Origin: Streptomyces pseudovenezuelae | GTDB lineage: Bacteria > Actinomycetota > Actinomycetes > Streptomycetales > Streptomycetaceae | DNA length: 64,000 nt | Direction of reading: 5' to 3' | Assembly (NCBI RefSeq): GCF_001513955.1 | Contig: NZ_KQ948146.1 | Coordinates: 470,476-534,475, forward strand | Shown here: piece after piece, positions 47,221-58,753 of the stretch | Position numbering within the stretch: the first letter of the stretch is position 1 | How the letters are laid out: each line of letters begins with the position of its first letter | Notes under the pieces: generated by a model | What the model saw: only the letters and a program-made list of their open reading frames with translations | Told to the model about the DNA's origin: nothing | Databases searched by the model: none | Translations under genes and position numbers: made by a program

Positions 47221-47367
47221 GTGCCGCGGAAGGCGGCGCAGCTCGCGACGCTCGTCGTCGCGGCGGTCGAGGGGACCGTCGCCATGTGCCGCGCCAAGCG
47301 CAGTCCCCAGCCCGACGACACGGCGGAGCAGTTGCGGGACCTGATCCTGGCGGCGATCACGGACTGA
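47221..47367 (+). pseudogene. C-terminal remnant of a TetR-family regulator
   Basis: The last 48 codons encode VPRKAAQLATLVVAAVEGTV and MCRAKRSPQPDDTAEQLRDL, a good match to the C-terminal helix region of LmrA/YxaF-type TetR regulators. The DNA-binding domain is missing. It abuts the alcohol dehydrogenase remnant on the other strand, so a deletion that removed both divergent 5' ends and their shared promoter explains both. Confidence 0.65.
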
Positions 47368-47445
47368 CGGCACACCCGGGACGGGCGGTGGCCTTCCCCT
47401 CCTGCCTGCGCGTTTCCGTGGCCCCCGGAGGGGGACCCGGCGGTC

Positions 47446-48156
47446 GTGGTGGCGTACGGAGCGGAGCAGCGCGTGCGGGTGCCGGCGGTGCGGGCGCGCT
47501 GGCTGCGGCAGACGTTCGTGCACTGGCCCTTCCGGCCGGAGGCCGTGCAGGCCCTCCTGCCACCGGAACTGGCCGTGGACGAGTACGACGGGGCGGCATG
47601 GGTGGGTCTCACTCCGTTCGTCATGGCGGACGTACGTCCCGCCGGCCTCCCTGCCTCGGTACCCGGGCTCCCCTCCTTCGCGGAGACCAACCTGCGGACC
47701 TATGCGCGCCGCGAGGACGGCCGGGACGGGATCTGGTTCCTGTCCATCGAGGTGGCCTGCCCGTTGATGCTGGCGGCTCGGGCCGTCGGAGTGCCGTACC
47801 ACCTGGGGCATCTGCGCGTGGCCGGCGACGGCGCCTCCGTCTCGTACGCCGGGTCGCGAGGGGCGCGCGGTGTCTCGTACCGGCTGCGCGTCCGTCCCGG
47901 CGACCCCCTTCAGCCGAGCGAGCGGGACGTGTGGCTGACCTCGCGCTGGCGCGCGTACACACGCCGGCTCGGGCGTCTGTGGGAGACACCGGTGGAGCAC
48001 GAGCCCTGGCCGCTGGCCGGCGCGGTCGTCGAGGTGCTGGAGGAGACCCTGACCACCGCGGCGGGCCTGCCCGCCCCGCTGGACGGTCCCGTCGTGCACT
48101 TCTCCCCGGGGGTCGAGCACGTCCGGCTGGGAGCCTCCCGGACGTCGTCCTCATGA
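47446..48156 (+). CDS. YqjF/DUF2071 family protein
   Basis: A 236-aa protein. RARWLRQTFVHWPFRPEAVQ, VGLTPFVMADVRPAG and ETNLRTYARR are the conserved blocks of the DUF2071/YqjF family. The family resembles the acetoacetate decarboxylase beta-barrel fold but function is unknown. GTG at 47446 has GGAGGGGG ~12 nt upstream. The stop overlaps the next ATG (ATGA), so both genes are co-translated. Confidence 0.85.
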   Translation: MVAYGAEQRVRVPAVRARWLRQTFVHWPFRPEAVQALLPPELAVDEYDGAAWVGLTPFVMADVRPAGLPASVPGLPSFAETNLRTYARREDGRDGIWFLSIEVACPLMLAARAVGVPYHLGHLRVAGDGASVSYAGSRGARGVSYRLRVRPGDPLQPSERDVWLTSRWRAYTRRLGRLWETPVEHEPWPLAGAVVEVLEETLTTAAGLPAPLDGPVVHFSPGVEHVRLGASRTSSS

Positions 48157-48791
48157 GCGGGCCGCCGGGCGCGGTGTCCCACGGCGGGCGGCTGCGCTTC
48201 GACGGCTGGATCGCCGGCCTGGGCACGACCTCCGGGACCCGTGTCGTGCTGGGGCACTGGCCCCGGTCGCCGTTCGGGCCGTTCAGCGACGTGATGCTGG
48301 AGCGGCCCGACGGGGAACGGCTGCTGCTCGCCCCCACCCGGGAGACGGCGGATTTCGTCAGCGGCACCTATGTCTTCGACACCGTGCGCGTCCTCCCGGT
48401 CGGCGTGCGCGTCACCGGTGACACCTGGAACGTCACGGCAGGACCGCTCGACCTGCGCTTCACCGCGGGCCGCCGACGGCTCCTGGGGCTGCTGCTGTGC
48501 GCGGTCCCCGGCGCGCTCGCCCGGCAACCGGCCTGGTGCGCGCTCACCTCCCTTCCCGCCCGCCTGCTGCTGCCCGGCGTCCGGACCCGCGGGAGTGCGC
48601 GGGCGGGCCGCCGCGAGTGGTACGGGGCCCAGGACCTGCGGCCCGTCCACGCGGTGTCGGGGCGCTTCGAGGGCGTCGACCTCGGTGCGACCGCACCCGT
48701 CGTCCCGCCCGTGCGCTTCGGGTTCGGGTCCGTACCGAGGTCCCCCTCCCTCACCCGCGTCACGACAACGGTGGACCTCGCTCCGCAGTGA
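48153..48791 (+). CDS. Hypothetical protein coupled to the YqjF/DUF2071 gene
   Basis: A 212-aa protein of unknown family. The N-terminal half is beta-rich (GGRLRFDGWIAGLGTTSGTR, FVSGTYVFDTVRV). A short hydrophobic stretch (RRLLGLLLCAVPGALAR) near the middle might touch the membrane, and the C-terminus is Pro/Val-rich. It is coupled to the DUF2071 gene by ATGA overlap, suggesting joint function. I do not recognise the family. Confidence 0.75.
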   Translation: MSGPPGAVSHGGRLRFDGWIAGLGTTSGTRVVLGHWPRSPFGPFSDVMLERPDGERLLLAPTRETADFVSGTYVFDTVRVLPVGVRVTGDTWNVTAGPLDLRFTAGRRRLLGLLLCAVPGALARQPAWCALTSLPARLLLPGVRTRGSARAGRREWYGAQDLRPVHAVSGRFEGVDLGATAPVVPPVRFGFGSVPRSPSLTRVTTTVDLAPQ

Positions 48792-48876
48792 CGACATCCG
48801 GACGGGCATCCGCCACCGCAGGAGGCCCTGCGGCGGCTGATGCACACGGTCCTCGGCCATCACAGCGGCCGTACGC

Positions 48877-50787
48877 CTAGGCCACGGCCTCGCCCGCCGC
48901 CTCGATCTCCGGCATTCCGGCGCCGTCCTGTGCGCTGAACTGGGTCCGGTAGAGCTCCGCGTACCGGCCGTCGAGGGCGAGGAGTTCCTCGTGCGTGCCC
49001 CGCTCCGCGATGTGTCCGTCCTCGACCACCAGGATCAGGTCGGCCGAGCGGATCGTGGACAGGCGGTGGGCGATCACGATGGCCGTCCTGCCCTCCAGTG
49101 CCTCGGTGAGCGCCTCCTGCACGGCGGCCTCCGAGGTGTTGTCCAGGTGGGCGGTGGCCTCGTCGAGGATGACGATCCGCTGGCGGGCCAGCAGCAGCCG
49201 GGCGATGGTCATGCGTTGGCGCTCACCGCCGGAGAGCCGGTAACCGCGCTCGCCGACCACGGTGTCGAGGCCGTCGGGCAGGGACCGTACGAGCGTGTCG
49301 AGGCGGGAGCGGCGCAGGGCGTCCCACAGCTCGCTCTCGCTCGCCTCCGGGCGGGCCAGGAGCAGGTTCGCGCGGACGGAGTCGTGGAAGAGGTGGCCGT
49401 CCTGGGTGACCATGCCGAGGGTGGCGCGCAGCGAGCCGGCGCTCAGGTCGCGGACGTCGACACCACCGACGCGGACGGCGCCCTCGTCGACGTCGTAGAG
49501 CCGCGGCAGCAGTTGCGCGACGGTCGACTTTCCGGCGCCGGAGGAGCCGACGAGGGCGATCGTCTGGCCGGGTTCGGCGCGGAAGGAGACACCGTGCAGG
49601 ACCTCGGCGCCGCCGCGGGTGTCGAGGGAGGCGACCTCCTCCAGGGACGCCAGGGAGACCTTGTCGGCGGAGGGGTAGCCGAAGCGGACGTCCGCGAACT
49701 CGACGGACACCGGCCCCTCGGGCACCTCCCGGGCGTCCGGCTTGTCCTCGATCAGCGGCTTCAGGTCCAGCACTTCGAAGACCCGCTCGAAGCTGACCAG
49801 CGCGCTCATCACCTCGACGCGGGCTCCGGCCAGGGCGGTGAGCGGGGCGTACATCCGGGTCAGGAGCAGGGCGAGGGAGACCACGGCGCCGGGTTCCAGG
49901 CTGCCGCGCAGGGCGAACCAGCCGCCGAGGCCGTAGACCAGGGCGAGGGCCAGGGCGGAGACCAGGGTCAGGGCGGTGATGAACACCGACTGTGCGGTGG
50001 CGGTCCGTACGCCGATGTCGGCCACCTGGCGGGCGCGGGCCGCGAACTCCACGGACTCCTGCTCGGGCCGGCCGAAGAGCCTGACCAGGGTGGCGCCGGG
50101 CGCGGAGAAGCGCTCGGTCATCCGGGTGCCCATGGCCGCGTTCAAGGTGGCCGCCTCCCGCTGCATCCGGGCCATCCGGCTGCCCATGCGCCGGGCCGGG
50201 ATCACGAACACCGGGAGCAGCGCGAGCGCGAGCAGGGTGATCTGCCAGGACAGGGTGAGCATCACCACAAGGGTCAGCAGCAGGGTGACCAGATTGCTGA
50301 CCACGCCGGAGAGGGTGTTGCTGAAGGCGCGCTGGGCGCCGATGACGTCGTTGTTGAGACGGGAGACCAGCGCTCCCGTACGAGTGCGTGTGAAGAACGC
50401 GACCGGCATGCGCTGCACATGATCGAACACAGCCGTGCGCAGATCGAGGATGAGTCCCTCCCCGAGCGAGGCCGACAGGCGCCGGGCGAGGATGCCGAGC
50501 GCCGCCTCGGCCACCGCGATGAGGGCGATGAGCAGGGCCAGGCGGACGACCTTGCTCTCGTCGTCGCCCGACACGATCGCGTCCACGACGTGGCCGGCGA
50601 GTACGGGCGTGGCCACGGCGAGCAGCGCGGTCGCCACGCCGAGCACAACAAAGCGGGCGATACGGGTACGGTGCGGGCGGGCGAACGCGCCGATGCGGCG
50701 CAGTGTCGCGCGGGCGAACGGGCGGCGTTCCTGCTCGGCGTTCATGACACTGTGCAGCTGTGTCCACGCTGTGGTCTCCATGCTCAT
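48877..50787 (-). CDS. ABC exporter half-transporter, multidrug type
   Basis: A 636-aa fused TMD-NBD protein. Six hydrophobic helices span residues ~40-330. The NBD has Walker A GSSGAGKST, signature LSGGERQR, Walker B IVILDEATAHLD and the switch IAHRLST. The length and order fit homo- or heterodimeric drug/lipid exporters. ATG at 50787 has no Shine-Dalgarno; the promoter at 50795-50825 places transcription start at or next to this ATG, so translation is probably leaderless. Substrate unknown. Confidence 0.93.
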   Translation of the reverse strand: MSMETTAWTQLHSVMNAEQERRPFARATLRRIGAFARPHRTRIARFVVLGVATALLAVATPVLAGHVVDAIVSGDDESKVVRLALLIALIAVAEAALGILARRLSASLGEGLILDLRTAVFDHVQRMPVAFFTRTRTGALVSRLNNDVIGAQRAFSNTLSGVVSNLVTLLLTLVVMLTLSWQITLLALALLPVFVIPARRMGSRMARMQREAATLNAAMGTRMTERFSAPGATLVRLFGRPEQESVEFAARARQVADIGVRTATAQSVFITALTLVSALALALVYGLGGWFALRGSLEPGAVVSLALLLTRMYAPLTALAGARVEVMSALVSFERVFEVLDLKPLIEDKPDAREVPEGPVSVEFADVRFGYPSADKVSLASLEEVASLDTRGGAEVLHGVSFRAEPGQTIALVGSSGAGKSTVAQLLPRLYDVDEGAVRVGGVDVRDLSAGSLRATLGMVTQDGHLFHDSVRANLLLARPEASESELWDALRRSRLDTLVRSLPDGLDTVVGERGYRLSGGERQRMTIARLLLARQRIVILDEATAHLDNTSEAAVQEALTEALEGRTAIVIAHRLSTIRSADLILVVEDGHIAERGTHEELLALDGRYAELYRTQFSAQDGAGMPEIEAAGEAVA

Positions 50788-50794
50788 GGGAGAG

Positions 50795-50825
50795 AACTTA
50801 GAACCTCAAGCGTTATCGAGGTCAA
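50795..50825 (-). promoter_or_regulatory. MerR-type promoter with 19-bp spacer and internal operator
   Basis: On the minus strand TTGACC (-35) and TAAGTT (-10) are separated by 19 bp, the long spacer used by MerR-family activators. The spacer overlaps the inverted repeat ACCTCAAGCGTTATCGAGGT (50803-50822). The predicted start point falls at the ABC exporter ATG. No merR gene is nearby. Confidence 0.65.
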
Positions 50826-50859
50826 CGCCCGAACCTCAACCGCTCGACCGAAGGACTCG

Positions 50860-51906
50860 ATGACCGTACGTAAGGCCCTGGCCCCGCTTCCGCAACCCGC
50901 CGTTGGCGCGGTGGGGAAAACCTCTCCCGGTGTGACAGCGGTAGAACTCCCCCAGGGACGCCCTCTCCAGCGCCTCCCCGTCCGCCGTATCCGCCAGATC
51001 CTGTGTCTGGTCCCGCTCCTGCTGGTCACCGTCGTGGCGGTGCGGCACCGTTCCGTTCTCGTCGAGGGCTTCGGCCATCTGCGCAACGCCGAGTGGCCCT
51101 GGCTCGTGGCCGCCACCGGCACCACCTGTCTGACGTGGGTGGCCGCCTCCTTCACCCGGCAGGGCGCCGTGGTGGAACGGCTGCCCCGGCGACGGCTGCT
51201 GGCCACGCAGTTCGCGGCCGGCGCGGCCAATCACCTGCTGCCGACGGGCCTCGGCGCCGGCGCGGTCAACCTGCGGTTCATGACCGTGTGCGGGGTGCCG
51301 CTCGCCCGCTCCTCGGCCGCGCTGGCCCTGTATCTGCTGGCCGAGTCGATCGGCCGGCTCGCCCTGCTGACCCTGCTCTTCGTGACCTTCCCGGACGCGC
51401 TGCGGTTCGGCGCGCTGCTGCCCGACACGGCGGCCGGTCCGCTGCTGCTGGGCCTGGGCGCGGTGCTGGTGATCGCCGTGGGTGTCCTCGCCGGTGTCCG
51501 CCGGGTGCGGTCGGCGGTGGGCTCCTTCCTGCGGACCGCCCTGTGCGAGGCCCGCTCGGTGCACGCCATGCCGTCCCGGGCGTTCGCCCTGTGGGGCGGT
51601 TCGCTCGCCTTCCCGGCCCTCCAGGCGGCCGGTTTCGCCGCGGTGGGACAGGCGCTGGGGCTGCCGGTGCCGCCCGTGCACATGGCGGTCGCGTATCTGG
51701 CCGCCACCTGCGCGGTGGCTCTGGTGCCCACACCGGGCGGGGTCGGTTCGGTGGAGGCGGCCCTGGTGGTGGCGCTGGTGGCGGCGGGCGGCCCGGTGGC
51801 CGTGTCCACGGCGGTGGTGCTCGCCTACCGGATCATCACGGTCTGGGTGCCGCTGGTGCCGGGGGCGCTGACGCTGGGTGCGCTGGTGCGGCTGAAGGTG
51901 ATCTGA
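50860..51906 (+). CDS. Flippase-like membrane protein (LPG-synthase TM/UPF0104 domain)
   Basis: A 348-aa polytopic protein with about seven to eight helices. ANHLLPTGLGAGAVNLRF and the late LVPTPGGVGSVEAALV are recognisable LPG_synthase_TM/UPF0104 motifs. Such proteins translocate or modify lipids; without the aminoacyl-transferase domain this one would be a flippase-type member. AAGGA 5 nt upstream supports ATG 50860. It is divergent from the ABC exporter, 72 bp apart, sharing the promoter region. Confidence 0.85.
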   Translation: MTVRKALAPLPQPAVGAVGKTSPGVTAVELPQGRPLQRLPVRRIRQILCLVPLLLVTVVAVRHRSVLVEGFGHLRNAEWPWLVAATGTTCLTWVAASFTRQGAVVERLPRRRLLATQFAAGAANHLLPTGLGAGAVNLRFMTVCGVPLARSSAALALYLLAESIGRLALLTLLFVTFPDALRFGALLPDTAAGPLLLGLGAVLVIAVGVLAGVRRVRSAVGSFLRTALCEARSVHAMPSRAFALWGGSLAFPALQAAGFAAVGQALGLPVPPVHMAVAYLAATCAVALVPTPGGVGSVEAALVVALVAAGGPVAVSTAVVLAYRIITVWVPLVPGALTLGALVRLKVI

Positions 51907-52361
51907 CCGGTCGCGGACCATTCCCGACGCGCCGGTCGGTGCGCCGTACCCGTACGGGGCCGCCCTGGGGTCCAGTCGATGGGTCCGGCGCGCGGTCATT
52001 TGGGGACGGTCCCCGGGCGAAGGCGTTCGCGGTGCAGCACGGCCGTCCCCACGGTTCGGGGCGATCCAGCGGGTCCGGCCGCGACGGGGCGCGGGGAGCC
52101 GTTTTCAGCCGGGTCTTCAGCCGGGTCCGTGGCGCCCGGGCAGGTGGAGCGGCCTTCGTACAGGACGCCCACCACGGCCGCGCACTCGGAGCGGTCGCAG
52201 GCCGAACCCGCCGAGGGCATCGTCCGAAACCCGGCGATCCGGCGCCCCGCCCGGTACGAACTCCCGTGGCGGATACGGCAGGATGAGCGGTCGCGTCGGC
52301 CACGGAACCTTCACGCAAACCGACGCGATCGCACTTCCCGCACTTTCGAACAGGTGGCAAC
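51907..52361. other. Intergenic region without a supported gene
   Basis: 455 bp. A plus-strand frame from 51979 to 52365 is open but has mixed third-position bases, no family motifs and a weak ribosome-binding site. A short direct repeat (TCAGCCGGGTC) occurs around 52105-52130. Any promoter for mscS must lie here but is not clear. Confidence 0.5.
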
Positions 52362-53474
52362 GTGACGGCATTTCAACGGGATCTCACCATGGACGACATG
52401 GTCGGCGCCGGCATCGCCGTGGTCGCCGGTCTGGTGGCGGCTTTCCTGCTGCGCATGCTGCTCAAGTGGCTCGGCAAGCACGCGGACCGCACCAAGTGGG
52501 GCGGCGACGACGTCCTCGTGGCCGCGCTGCGGACCGTGGTGCCCTCGGCGGCGGTCGCGGGCGGCATCGCCGTCGCCGCGGCCGCCCTGCCGCTGACCAA
52601 GGGCGTCCAGCGCACGGTCAACCAGGTGCTGACCGTGCTGCTGATCTTCGTCGTCACGGTGGCGGCGGCCCGGCTGGTCGCGGGGCTGGTGCGGACGGTC
52701 ACCACGTCCCGTTCCGGGGTCGCCGGTTCCGCCACGATCTTCGTCAACATCACGCGGGTGCTGGTCCTGGCGATCGGTTTCCTGGTCGTCCTGCAGACCC
52801 TCGGCATCTCCATAGCGCCCATGCTCACCGCCCTGGGCGTCGGCGGTCTCGCGGTCGCGCTGGCCCTCCAGGACACGCTCGCCAACCTCTTCGCGGGCAT
52901 CCACATCCTCGCCTCCAAGACCGTCCAGCCCGGCGACTACATCCGGCTGGCCAGCGGCGAGGAGGGCTACGTCGAGGACATCAACTGGCGTCAGACGACC
53001 GTACGCGCGCTCTCCAACAACCTGATCGTCGTCCCCAACGGCGAGCTCGCCAAGACGAACATGACCAACTTCATGCGTCCCGAGCAGCAGTTGACGATCC
53101 TGGTCCAGGTCGGCGTGGCCTACGACAGCGATCTGGAGCACGTCGAGCGGGTCACCTGCGAGGTCGTCATCGAGGTCATGACGCGGGTCGAGGGCGCGGT
53201 CCCCGAGCACGAACCGCTGGTCCGCTTCCACACCTTCGGCGACTCGCGGATCGGCTTCACGGTCATCCTGGGCGTCGGTGAGTTCAGCGACCAGTTCCGC
53301 ATCAAGCACGAGTTCATCAAGCAGCTGCACAGGCGCTACCGCGAGGAGGGCATCCGGATCCCGGCGCCCGCGCGGACCGTGGCCCTCCAGCAGGGTTCGG
53401 TGTCGATCCCGCACCAGCGCGGCGCGCAGACCGTGATCGAGCCGGGCGAGATGCCCTCCGCCCGGCTCGACTGA
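52362..53474 (+). CDS. MscS-family mechanosensitive channel
   Basis: A 370-aa channel protein. Four to five hydrophobic helices precede the pore and beta domain signature VGGLAVALALQDTLANLFAG followed by ASKTVQPGDYIRLASGEEG, then NNLIVVPNGELAKT, matching the MscS fold. It opens under membrane tension to release solutes. GTG at 52362 has AGGTGG 5 nt upstream; an ATG at 52389 is an alternative start. Confidence 0.92.
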   Translation: MTAFQRDLTMDDMVGAGIAVVAGLVAAFLLRMLLKWLGKHADRTKWGGDDVLVAALRTVVPSAAVAGGIAVAAAALPLTKGVQRTVNQVLTVLLIFVVTVAAARLVAGLVRTVTTSRSGVAGSATIFVNITRVLVLAIGFLVVLQTLGISIAPMLTALGVGGLAVALALQDTLANLFAGIHILASKTVQPGDYIRLASGEEGYVEDINWRQTTVRALSNNLIVVPNGELAKTNMTNFMRPEQQLTILVQVGVAYDSDLEHVERVTCEVVIEVMTRVEGAVPEHEPLVRFHTFGDSRIGFTVILGVGEFSDQFRIKHEFIKQLHRRYREEGIRIPAPARTVALQQGSVSIPHQRGAQTVIEPGEMPSARLD

Positions 53475-53479
53475 GTCCC

Positions 53480-55015
53480 CTAGAGGGTCGCCGAGTTGTC
53501 GTGCCAGTGGCCGTCGGTCCGGTTCTGCGGCTGCCGCAGCGCCGAGCTGACCGGGGTCACCGTCCAGTCCGGGTGGCCGGGCATCCTCGGGGTCCTGGTG
53601 CCGTAGAGCCAGTCCCGCAGGAAACCGGACTGGTCGGCGCCGGAGACCTCCGAGGCGACGGCGATGTAGTCCTCGGTCGACGCCGAGGAGTTGCGGAAGC
53701 GCTCCAGGAAGGTCGACTCGATCGCGGCGAAGACCGTCCCGCCCACCTGCTCGCGCAGCGCGTACAGGACGAGGACGCCGCCGAGGTAGCGCTGGCTGTC
53801 GAAGAGGTTGGCCTCGTTGGGGGCGGCGACCGGGCCCGAGGTCCTGCGCCACTGGTCGCCGCGCGCGTAGGTGTCCTTCATACGGGCTTCCATGGTGGTC
53901 AGGCCGAGGGAGTCGGCCCAGCCGCGCTCGTAGCGGTACAGCAGCCCGTAGAAGTCGGCGTGGCCCTCGTTGAGCCACAGGTCCGACCAGGTCGCCGGGC
54001 TCACGCTGTTACCGAACCAGGAGTGGACCAGCTCGTGCATCATGTGCGAGCCGATGCTCTTCTCCGCCTGGAGCAGGAAGTTCGGCTTGTACAGGGTGAG
54101 GGTCTGGGTCTCCAGGCCCGTGAAGTCGAAGGCGTTCGAGGCGTCGTTGTTGCAGGGCAGCAGGCCGTACGTCTCGAAGGGGAAGGCGCCGAGCCGCTGC
54201 TCGATCCAGCTCACCAGGTTCGGGGTGAGGGCGAGCGCGGGCTCCAGGGCGGCGGCCCGGGCGGTCGGGACGACGTCCCTGAGCGGGAGTCCGTGCGGGC
54301 CCTGCCGGTCCTTGATGACGTAGTCGCCGACCGTGATCTGCACGAGCTCCGTGGCGATCGGCTCCCGGGACCGGTAGCCGTACGCGGTCCGGCCGTCGCC
54401 GAGGTCCTCGGTGCTCACCAGCCGGCCGCTCGCGACCCCCTTGAGCCCCGCCGGGACCGTGATGCGGAACGTGAAGTCGGCCTTGTCCGAGGGGTGGTCG
54501 TTGCACGGGAAGACGGTGTGCGCCGCGTTGGGCTGGGGGCAGACCGCGAAGCCGTCCGGGGTGGGCACCCAGGCGGTGGGAGTGAGGGCGGCGCGCGGGT
54601 CCACCGTGTACGTCACCGTCACGGTCGCCGTTGTCTGCGCGGGCAGGGAGGCGGCGGGGGTGATCCGCAGCTTCTGGCCGGCCTGCTCCCGGGCGGCCGG
54701 GACGCCGTCGAGCAGCACCTCATGCACGTCGAGGCCCGACGCGTCCAGGGACAGGCGGCTGAGCTCCTGCGCGGTGGTGAGGGTCAGGGTCGCCGTCGCG
54801 TCGACGAGCCGGGTCGTGCCGTCGTACGCGAGGTCGAGGTCGTAGGCGGAGACGCGGTAGCCGTCGTTGCCGAGGCCCGGGAAGACGGGATCCCCGAGGG
54901 TCTCCGGGCCAGGGGTGCCGGTCTCCGGGTCCGCGTGCGCCGGGGCGGCCACGGACAGGGCCGCCACGGTGCCGAGCAGAGCTGCCGGTGCCGTCACTCT
55001 GGTGCGATATCTCAT
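53480..55015 (-). CDS. Secreted M1-family metallopeptidase
   Basis: A 511-aa secreted zinc peptidase. The signal peptide (RYRTRVTAPAALLGTVAALS) ends near AHA. After an N-terminal beta domain (residues ~40-230) comes the thermolysin-like domain with HELVH (HEXXH) and the third ligand in WLNEGHADF 18 residues later. The family's exopeptidase GxMEN reads FTGLETQT, so substrate recognition may differ from classic aminopeptidase N. It has the standard family order but no C-terminal helical domain. Convergent with mscS. Confidence 0.88.
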   Translation of the reverse strand: MRYRTRVTAPAALLGTVAALSVAAPAHADPETGTPGPETLGDPVFPGLGNDGYRVSAYDLDLAYDGTTRLVDATATLTLTTAQELSRLSLDASGLDVHEVLLDGVPAAREQAGQKLRITPAASLPAQTTATVTVTYTVDPRAALTPTAWVPTPDGFAVCPQPNAAHTVFPCNDHPSDKADFTFRITVPAGLKGVASGRLVSTEDLGDGRTAYGYRSREPIATELVQITVGDYVIKDRQGPHGLPLRDVVPTARAAALEPALALTPNLVSWIEQRLGAFPFETYGLLPCNNDASNAFDFTGLETQTLTLYKPNFLLQAEKSIGSHMMHELVHSWFGNSVSPATWSDLWLNEGHADFYGLLYRYERGWADSLGLTTMEARMKDTYARGDQWRRTSGPVAAPNEANLFDSQRYLGGVLVLYALREQVGGTVFAAIESTFLERFRNSSASTEDYIAVASEVSGADQSGFLRDWLYGTRTPRMPGHPDWTVTPVSSALRQPQNRTDGHWHDNSATL

Positions 55016-55071
55016 GGTCTGCTTTCCCTCGGGCGGCCGGATGGTCGGGTCCGGCCGTCGGATGACTGTGA

Positions 55072-57441
<2,370 letters not shown>

Positions 57442-57455
57442 CGCCCGCCGCTGTG

Positions 57456-57498
57456 CGCCTCCGCCCCGGCCGGCTTCTGCCCGGCCGGGGCGGAGGCG
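57456..57498. terminator. Strong terminator hairpin after icd
   Basis: The left arm CGCCTCCGCCCCGGCCGG (57456-57473) pairs with CCGGCCGGGGCGGAGGCG (57481-57498), an 18-bp perfect stem with a 7-nt loop. It lies 15 bp after the icd stop and before the convergent DUF5713 gene, so it may serve both. Confidence 0.9.
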
Positions 57499-57560
57499 TG
57501 TCCGGGGCGCGCACCCGAAGGCGCTCCCCGGGGCGGCCCGTCGGCCGACGGCGCGGCGGC

Positions 57561-57890
57561 TCACCAGTCCCGGGTGCCGATCAGTTCCTCCACGTCCGCG
57601 TCCTCGAACCCGTAGGTCCGGGCGATGAACCTGAACTCCTCGGCTATCTCCTCGCGGGCCACGGTCTCGATGTCGAAGTCGTCGTCCTGAAGGTCGTTGA
57701 ACTCCTCGGTGGCCGCCTGGGTCAGTACGTACAGCGCGGCGAGGTCGGCGGGCCGGTCCGCCTCGATCCGCTCGCACAGCCGCAGCAGGATCTCCTTGCC
57801 CCGGTCCACCGCGCGGTCGGGGTAATACCCGTCCCGGTAGAGCGCCTTGAGGAACGGGTGGGTGGCCACCTGCTGGTTTCCGATGTTCAT
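57561..57890 (-). CDS. DUF5713 family small protein
   Basis: A 109-aa acidic, helical protein. [34 protein letters not shown] and ELNSF-like [20 protein letters not shown] fit DUF5713. ATG at 57890 lacks a clear ribosome-binding site, and an upstream ATG at 57908 is possible. It is convergent with icd and divergent from the N-formylglutamate amidohydrolase. Function unknown. Confidence 0.8.
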   Translation of the reverse strand: MNIGNQQVATHPFLKALYRDGYYPDRAVDRGKEILLRLCERIEADRPADLAALYVLTQAATEEFNDLQDDDFDIETVAREEIAEEFRFIARTYGFEDADVEELIGTRDW

Positions 57891-57937
57891 GCTGAGATGG
57901 TGCACCACACCACTGACAACGCCCCCGGAGCAGCCGT

Positions 57938-58735
57938 ATGCCCTCTTTCGAACTGTTGCCGGGTGCCGCCCAATCGCCGGTGATCCTCCATGTCCCGCAC
58001 TCCGCGCGGGAGATCCCGGCCGAGGTGCGGGCCGGGATCGTGCTGGACGACACCGCGCTGGAGCGGGAGCTGGACCACATCGTCGACGCGCACACGGCGG
58101 AGCTCGCCGAGGAGGCGGCGCGGATGGCCGGGGTGGTTCCCTGGCGGTTCGTGAACCGGCTGTCACGGCTGGTCGTGGATCCCGAGCGGTTTCCCGACGA
58201 GCGGGAGGAGATGCTCGCCGTGGGGATGGGGGCCGTGTACACGAAGACCACGCACCGCGAGGACCTGCGGCCGGACGACGCCGATCCCGGTCCGCTGATC
58301 GCACGCTACTTCCGGCCGTACGCCCGGGCGATGACCGAGGCCGTGGCCCGGCGGCTGGAGGTCACCGGGCGGGCCGTCGTCATCGACGTGCACTCCTACC
58401 CCAGCGCGCCGCTGCCCTACGAGCTGCACGGCCAGGGGCCGCGGCCACCGGTCTGTCTCGGTACCGATTCCTTCCACACGCCTCCCGGGCTGCTCGCCGC
58501 GGCCCGGGAGGCGTTCGGGGAGGTCGGGCTGGACAGCCCCTTCAGCGGGACGTACGTGCCGCTGGACTTCCACGGTCGCGATCCCCGGGTGAGCGCCCTG
58601 ATGGTGGAGATCCGGCGGGACACGTACATGACCGAACCGGGCGGGCCTGCCGGTCCGGGGTTCCACCGGCTCGCGCGGGCGCTCGCCGCGCTCGTGGACG
58701 CCCTGGGCCGGCCTTGCTCGGAAGGCTCCCCGTGA
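57938..58735 (+). CDS. N-formylglutamate amidohydrolase family protein
   Basis: A 265-aa zinc hydrolase. [13 protein letters not shown] (His metal ligand), [10 protein letters not shown] and [17 protein letters not shown] carry the expected ligands, and [11 protein letters not shown] and [13 protein letters not shown] [13 protein letters not shown] match the family core. Such enzymes hydrolyse N-formyl-L-glutamate in histidine degradation or deformylate related amides. No other hut genes are nearby. Confidence 0.92.
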   Translation: MPSFELLPGAAQSPVILHVPHSAREIPAEVRAGIVLDDTALERELDHIVDAHTAELAEEAARMAGVVPWRFVNRLSRLVVDPERFPDEREEMLAVGMGAVYTKTTHREDLRPDDADPGPLIARYFRPYARAMTEAVARRLEVTGRAVVIDVHSYPSAPLPYELHGQGPRPPVCLGTDSFHTPPGLLAAAREAFGEVGLDSPFSGTYVPLDFHGRDPRVSALMVEIRRDTYMTEPGGPAGPGFHRLARALAALVDALGRPCSEGSP

Positions 58736-58753
58736 GTGACGGGGACCCGTCGT

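Noticed and set aside
51979..52365. Plus-strand frame of 128 codons ending in a GTGA overlap with mscS
   Set aside because: Third-position base use is mixed, there are no motifs and only a weak ribosome-binding site.
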